Shown here: positions 60,713-64,000 of the stretch, piece by piece
Layout: each line of letters starts with the position of its first letter
Position numbering within the stretch: the stretch's first letter is position 1
Origin: Prado023 sp049688395
Lineage (GTDB): Bacteria > Actinomycetota > Actinomycetes > S36-B12 > CAIYMF01
Assembly: GCA_049688395.1 (NCBI GenBank)
Contig: JBAVKQ010000093.1
Location: 7,097-71,096 of the forward strand
Direction: 5' to 3'
Length of the DNA: 64,000 nt
The notes under the pieces: model-generated
Told to the model about the DNA's origin: nothing
What the model saw: only the letters and a program-made list of their open reading frames with translations
Database searches by the model: none
Position numbers and translations under genes: made by a program

Positions 60713-61726
60713 CTAGGGCTCGAATTCCCTGCGACCGACCGTCGGCGGCCCGGGGATGCCGTCGGTTGCGTCGGTGCCCTCGCGCGCTCGCTTGGCGCGG
60801 TACATCTCGCGGTCGGCCTCGGCGATCACGGTGAAGACCACCGGGTCGTCCTGCCGCCAGGTCCTGGCTCCCGACGTCCACGGGCAGGGGGACACCGCGC
60901 GCAGCCTCCGAAGCGTGCCCTGCGCCTGCTGCAGGTCGCAGTCGGGCAGGACGATCACGAACTCGTCCCCACCGATGCGCGCCAGCAGGTCGCCCGGGCG
61001 CAGTCGGGCCGACCATGCTGCGACCGTGGTCACCAGCACGGTGTCCCCGGCGGCGTGGCCGTGCCTGTCGTTGATCGACTTGAAGTCGTCGAGATCGATC
61101 AGGACGACTGTCGTCGGCCTGCCCGCGCGCTGAGCCACGGCGCGCACGCCCGGGGCCTGCACGGTCAGTCCCGAGCGGTTCAGTGCTCCGGTCAACGGGT
61201 CGACCAGGGTCGCCCGCTCGAGCCGCTGCACAAGGAACCACACATGCAGCGTGTTGAAGACCAGCATCGCCACGAGCAGGAGACCCAACCACGGGCTCAG
61301 CAGCAGCGAGGTGATCGTCAGGGCGGCCAGGTAGACAGCGATCGTGAACGCGAGGAAGCCGGCGAGCCGGCGCAGGGGCAGGGTGTGGCCGGCGAACACC
61401 CCGACGAGGATCATCGCCACACCATCGACGATCTGGACCTGCGGGTGGGCCGTGATCACCGCGCTGTAGGCCAACAGCGCCGAGGACGCGTACAGGGAGG
61501 CGTCCAGGGCCAGCGTGCCCCGACGCGGTGGGGCCAGGAAGGCGGTGGCGCAGGCCAGCAGCAACCACAGGACGGCCAGCACGGCCTCAGCGAGGTGATC
61601 GGAGTTCGGATCGATCTCCAGCAGCGCGAAGGGAAGGGTGATCAGCCCGGCGGTCGCCTGCAGGGCGCCCAGCAGCCGGAAGGGGGGCACGCCCTCGATC
61701 GCCCCGACGCGGCCAAGGGAGTTCAC
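60713..61726 (-). CDS. Membrane diguanylate cyclase (GGDEF protein)
   Basis: The 337-residue protein has about six membrane segments (residues 20-170) and a C-terminal GGDEF domain: DPLTGALNRSGL, IDLDDFKSINDRHGHAAGD and ARIGGDEFVIVLP. An I-site RPGD lies 5 residues before GGDEF, so product inhibition by cyclic di-GMP is expected. GTG 61726 follows TAACGT by 7 nt; it is 3 codons inside the first possible start. There is no EAL phosphodiesterase in the window. Confidence 0.92.
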   Translation of the reverse strand: MNSLGRVGAIEGVPPFRLLGALQATAGLITLPFALLEIDPNSDHLAEAVLAVLWLLLACATAFLAPPRRGTLALDASLYASSALLAYSAVITAHPQVQIVDGVAMILVGVFAGHTLPLRRLAGFLAFTIAVYLAALTITSLLLSPWLGLLLVAMLVFNTLHVWFLVQRLERATLVDPLTGALNRSGLTVQAPGVRAVAQRAGRPTTVVLIDLDDFKSINDRHGHAAGDTVLVTTVAAWSARLRPGDLLARIGGDEFVIVLPDCDLQQAQGTLRRLRAVSPCPWTSGARTWRQDDPVVFTVIAEADREMYRAKRAREGTDATDGIPGPPTVGRREFEP

Positions 61727-61733
61727 CGCGCCC

Positions 61734-61739
61734 ACGTTA
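61734..61739 (-). promoter_or_regulatory. -10 element, leaderless start of GGDEF gene
   Basis: TAACGT on the minus strand ends 7 nt before the GTG at 61726 and overlaps the first possible start codon. Confidence 0.45.
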
Positions 61740-61836
61740 CCGTCCCAGGAGCCTGGGAGCGCTGGATTCGCGTGTGGTCCGACCCGATCGGCGGGCCGCT
61801 GACCGGGCAGCCGGACATCGCTGCGGTCGGGCAGCG

Positions 61837-62205
61837 TCAGCGTCCCAGGGCGTCAGCCAGGCCGTCGGGGTCCGCGACGCTGACCCACAGGGCACTGTGG
61901 TCGCGCAGACCGATCACCTTGGGCACCCGCTCGATGAAGGCGATCGACAACCCGCGGCGGTGGTTGGTGCCGAACGTGAGGGAGTCGTCGCTGAAGCTCA
62001 GACGCAACCCGACGGCCGTGTACCAGTGATGGGGGCCCGTGACCTCGGTGTGGTCGATGTTGTCGGTCGCGGTCTCGAGGGACACCCATCCGAATGTGGC
62101 GCGCAGGATTCCGTCGCTCACCTGCACGCCGTCGGTGTCCTTGACGCCCAGCAGGACGAACAGCGGCGCCCAGCGGCGATCCAGGGCATAGGGGAAGAAG
62201 GCCAT
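61837..62205 (-). CDS. Hypothetical protein, 122 aa
   Basis: A soluble beta-rich protein (FFPYALDRRWAPLFVLLGVK at the start, HTEVTGPHHWYTAVGLRLSF in the middle, LSIAFIERVPKVIG) resembling conserved actinobacterial proteins with a PH-like fold. ATG 62205 has CACACT 7 nt upstream. It is divergent from the oxidoreductase at 62268. Function is unknown. Confidence 0.7.
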   Translation of the reverse strand: MAFFPYALDRRWAPLFVLLGVKDTDGVQVSDGILRATFGWVSLETATDNIDHTEVTGPHHWYTAVGLRLSFSDDSLTFGTNHRRGLSIAFIERVPKVIGLRDHSALWVSVADPDGLADALGR

Positions 62206-62212
62206 GACGCAC

Positions 62213-62218
62213 AGTGTG
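62213..62218 (-). promoter_or_regulatory. -10 element, leaderless start of gene at 62205
   Basis: CACACT on the minus strand ends 7 nt before the ATG at 62205. Confidence 0.35.
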
Positions 62219-62254
62219 CCAGCGCCGGGCGCGCTCGCATCGCGCCGCGGGGCG

Positions 62255-62260
62255 TAGGGT
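62255..62260 (+). promoter_or_regulatory. -10 element, leaderless start of gene at 62268
   Basis: TAGGGT ends 7 nt before the ATG at 62268. Confidence 0.5.
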
Positions 62261-62267
62261 CGGCCGC

Positions 62268-63275
62268 ATGCCTGAGCAGAACCGTCGTTTCCTGCTTCGC
62301 GAGCGCCCAGCAGGGCGCATCGACGACTCCACGTTCGCACTCGACGTGCAACCGGTTCCCGAGATCGCAGACGGTGAGGCGCTGGTGCGCGTGAGCCATC
62401 TCTCGGTGGATCCGACGAACCGCACATGGATCGGGGAGGTGCCCACGTACCTGCCGCCGGTCGGCATCGGCGAGGTGATGCGCGCGGTCGGCGTGGGCCA
62501 GGTCGTCGCGTCGAAGCACCCGGGGTACCCGGTGGGCTCGTTCGCAACCGGTCTGACGGGGTGGCAGGACTACTGCGTGGCCGGCGGCCGGCTTCGGTTG
62601 ACCCCGATCCCGGCCGATTTCCCGGCCGCGCCGGAGGCGACCCTCGGCGTGCTGGGGACCACGGGCATGACGGCGTACTTCGGGATGCTGGAGATCGCTG
62701 ACCCACAGCCGGGTGACACGGTGGTGGTCTCGGCGGCGGCGGGGGCGGTCGGCTCGATCGCGGGTCAACTGGCGAAGCTGCGCGGAGCACGGGTCGTCGG
62801 CATCGCCGGGGGGCCGGAGAAGTGCCGACTGCTGACCGAGGAGCTCGGCTTCGATGCAACCGTGGACTACAAGGCCCCCGACTGGCGGGCCCAGTTGCGC
62901 GCCGCGACCCCCGACGGGATCGACGTCGACTTCGAGAACGTGGGCGGGGAGATCATGGACGCGGTGTTCGCCCGGTTGAACCGGGGAGCCCGGGTCGCGC
63001 TGTGCGGGTTGATCTCCGGGTACAACGAGGCGGACCCGCCGCCCGGGCCCCGGTCGTTCGGGCGACTGCTGACGATGCGGGTGCGGTTGCAGGGATTCAT
63101 CATCCTGGACTACTGGGACCGCTATCCCGAGGGGCAGGCGGCCCTGGGCCAGTGGTTGGCCGAGGGTCGGATCATCGCCCGGGAGACGTTGGTCGACGGG
63201 TTCGACCAACTCCCGCACGCCCTGAACATGCTCTTCGACGGCCAGAACGTCGGCAAGCTCCTGGTCCGGGTGTAG
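62268..63275 (+). CDS. NADP-dependent oxidoreductase, CurA/leukotriene-B4 dehydrogenase type
   Basis: The 335-residue MDR enzyme has the 2-alkenal reductase pattern: HLSVDPTNRTWIGEVPTYLPPV with the loop of NADP-dependent alkenal reductases, GVLGTTGMTAYFGMLEI, VVSAAAGAVGSIAGQLAKL (cofactor) and FENVGGEIMDAV. It should reduce an alpha,beta-unsaturated carbonyl with NADPH. Third MDR enzyme in the window after 9271 and 59134, but of a different subfamily. Confidence 0.88.
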   Translation: MPEQNRRFLLRERPAGRIDDSTFALDVQPVPEIADGEALVRVSHLSVDPTNRTWIGEVPTYLPPVGIGEVMRAVGVGQVVASKHPGYPVGSFATGLTGWQDYCVAGGRLRLTPIPADFPAAPEATLGVLGTTGMTAYFGMLEIADPQPGDTVVVSAAAGAVGSIAGQLAKLRGARVVGIAGGPEKCRLLTEELGFDATVDYKAPDWRAQLRAATPDGIDVDFENVGGEIMDAVFARLNRGARVALCGLISGYNEADPPPGPRSFGRLLTMRVRLQGFIILDYWDRYPEGQAALGQWLAEGRIIARETLVDGFDQLPHALNMLFDGQNVGKLLVRV

Positions 63276-63356
63276 CCGCCCGGCCCGGGCGGGGGAGGCG
63301 GGTGCCCGGCTCCGGACCCCGCACAGCTACAAGCCAGCGCGTACCTGCGTGGGCCA

Positions 63357-63386
63357 AGTTGACGTAATGTGCATTATCGGTCAACT
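63357..63386. promoter_or_regulatory. Palindrome, likely operator upstream of glpD fragment
   Basis: AGTTGAC (63357-63363) pairs with GTCAACT (63380-63386), and inside TAATG (63365-63369) pairs with CATTA (63372-63376). The outer arms are offset by 2 nt. A nested dyad of this size is a good transcription-factor site. The regulator is unknown; control by a glycerol regulator is inference from the neighbour. Confidence 0.55.
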
Positions 63387-63490
63387 GGACGGTGATGGGC
63401 CCGCGTGTGTCACGGTCTAGAGCCGGCTGGCGAACCCAAGTCGTCAGACGCCCTGCTCGGCAGATGACCTGACGCTCGAGGAGCATGGAG

Positions 63491-64000
63491 ATGGCCACAT
63501 CCGTCATGACAGAGAAGTCCCGCAGCGGTGCGCTGGCGAGGATGAGTGACCCGACCGGGCTGGACGTCCTGGTGATCGGCGGTGGAATCACCGGGGCCGG
63601 GATTGCCCTCGACGCCGCGACCCGCGGCCTGCGCACGGGCATCGTCGAGGCCCAGGACTGGTCCAGCGGCACCTCCAGCCGGTCCTCGAAGCTGGTCCTC
63701 GCCGACCGGTGGACTCGGTTCCCCACCCCCGGACGGGCCGCTCCCACCGACCCGTGGTCGGCACCCCCGCAGACGGCCCTGTGGGCCGGGGACAAGGGCA
63801 CCGCGCTGACCTCCGCGCAACTCACCCGGATCGTCACCCGCGCCTACCGGGCCGCCGGGATCAACTCCCACCGACCCGAGGGCGCCCTGGTGCACGCCCT
63901 GCGCCACACGTTCGCCACCACCCTGATCGAGAACGGGGCCACCGCCATCGAAGTCATGGGGCTGCTGGGCCACGCGAGCCTGTCCACCACCCAGCGCTAC
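63491..64000 (+). CDS. glpD: Chimeric frame: glycerol-3-phosphate dehydrogenase start joined to tyrosine recombinase end (partial)
   Basis: The frame is open for 170 codons to the window end. Residues 1-69 match the N-terminus of FAD-dependent glycerol-3-phosphate dehydrogenase (DVLVIGGGITGAGIALDAAT, then SSGTSSRSSKLV), but the expected HGGLRYL does not follow. From residue 70 (about 63698) the sequence is tyrosine-recombinase-like: GDKGTALTSAQLTRIV, then VHALRHTFATTLIENGA (catalytic His/Arg) and LLGHASLSTTQRY, whose last Tyr aligns with the nucleophile. ATG 63491 has AGGAG 7 nt upstream. Neither gene is complete. Confidence 0.75.
   Translation, partial: MATSVMTEKSRSGALARMSDPTGLDVLVIGGGITGAGIALDAATRGLRTGIVEAQDWSSGTSSRSSKLVLADRWTRFPTPGRAAPTDPWSAPPQTALWAGDKGTALTSAQLTRIVTRAYRAAGINSHRPEGALVHALRHTFATTLIENGATAIEVMGLLGHASLSTTQRY

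Overview
The window is strongly GC-rich and reads as the chromosome of a high-GC Gram-positive (actinobacterial) organism. Supporting signs are a densely coding layout with many GTG starts and ATGA/GTGA overlaps, many starts that look leaderless (a TANNNT-like hexamer 6-8 nt upstream of the start codon), and actinobacterial families in familiar order (uppP, corA, histidine phosphatase, DUF3090 protein, SCO1664-type protein). A heliorhodopsin gene is present. Heliorhodopsins are common in aquatic Actinobacteria, so a water-dwelling actinobacterium is plausible, but species cannot be fixed from this sequence.

Layout. 1-7120: end of pta, then ackA; an unknown gene; a secreted SGNH protein; then a tight three-gene unit (RibD/DHFR-like reductase, divergent pterin-binding protein, PLP-dependent Orn/Lys/Arg decarboxylase-like protein). 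7241-13239: PAP2-type membrane phosphatase and an osmoprotectant ABC transporter whose binding-protein gene is separated from the permease/ATPase genes by an oxidoreductase. 13352-13440: tRNA-Leu(GAG). 13554-24653: metabolic and conserved genes (DUF4916, M20 peptidase, aldo/keto reductase, UppP, CorA, the conserved actinobacterial trio, a P-loop kinase, a CPA1 antiporter, a sirtuin, an alpha/beta hydrolase). 24773-27462: an ECF-type cobalt/nickel importer. 27672-29521: a cold-shock gene with a very strong terminator and a membrane-anchored SGNH hydrolase. 29577-32873: a gluABCD-type amino acid importer. 33052-41619: butanediol-dehydrogenase-like enzyme, two ArsA/Get3-like ATPases, a small type III polyketide cluster (PKS, ICMT-like methyltransferase, FAD oxidoreductase, UbiA prenyltransferase), and a second CPA1 antiporter. 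41780-43986: hydrolase, a 43-residue membrane protein and two PRC-barrel proteins. 44348-50117: a complete Mrp Na+/H+ antiporter operon with fused MrpA/B. 50200-52146: methyltransferase, heliorhodopsin and a DUF2892 membrane protein behind a CsoR/CstR-like palindrome. 52243-57229: an epimerase, then a Pnkp/Hen1 RNA-repair locus that is broken: pnkp has an in-frame TAG and hen1 has five frameshifts. 57357-63275: malic enzyme, oxidoreductases, a GGDEF protein and two proteins of unknown role. 63491-64000: a reading frame that begins as glycerol-3-phosphate dehydrogenase and changes in frame into the catalytic end of a tyrosine recombinase.

Themes. Membrane energetics and ion/osmotic balance dominate: Mrp, two CPA1 antiporters, CorA, an osmolyte importer and heliorhodopsin. 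The items most worth follow-up are the heliorhodopsin and its neighbours, the decaying RNA-repair cassette, the type III PKS/UbiA cluster, the glpD-integrase junction, a chain of three 17-bp minicistrons ahead of a histidine phosphatase, and a dispersed intergenic repeat family in three clusters.
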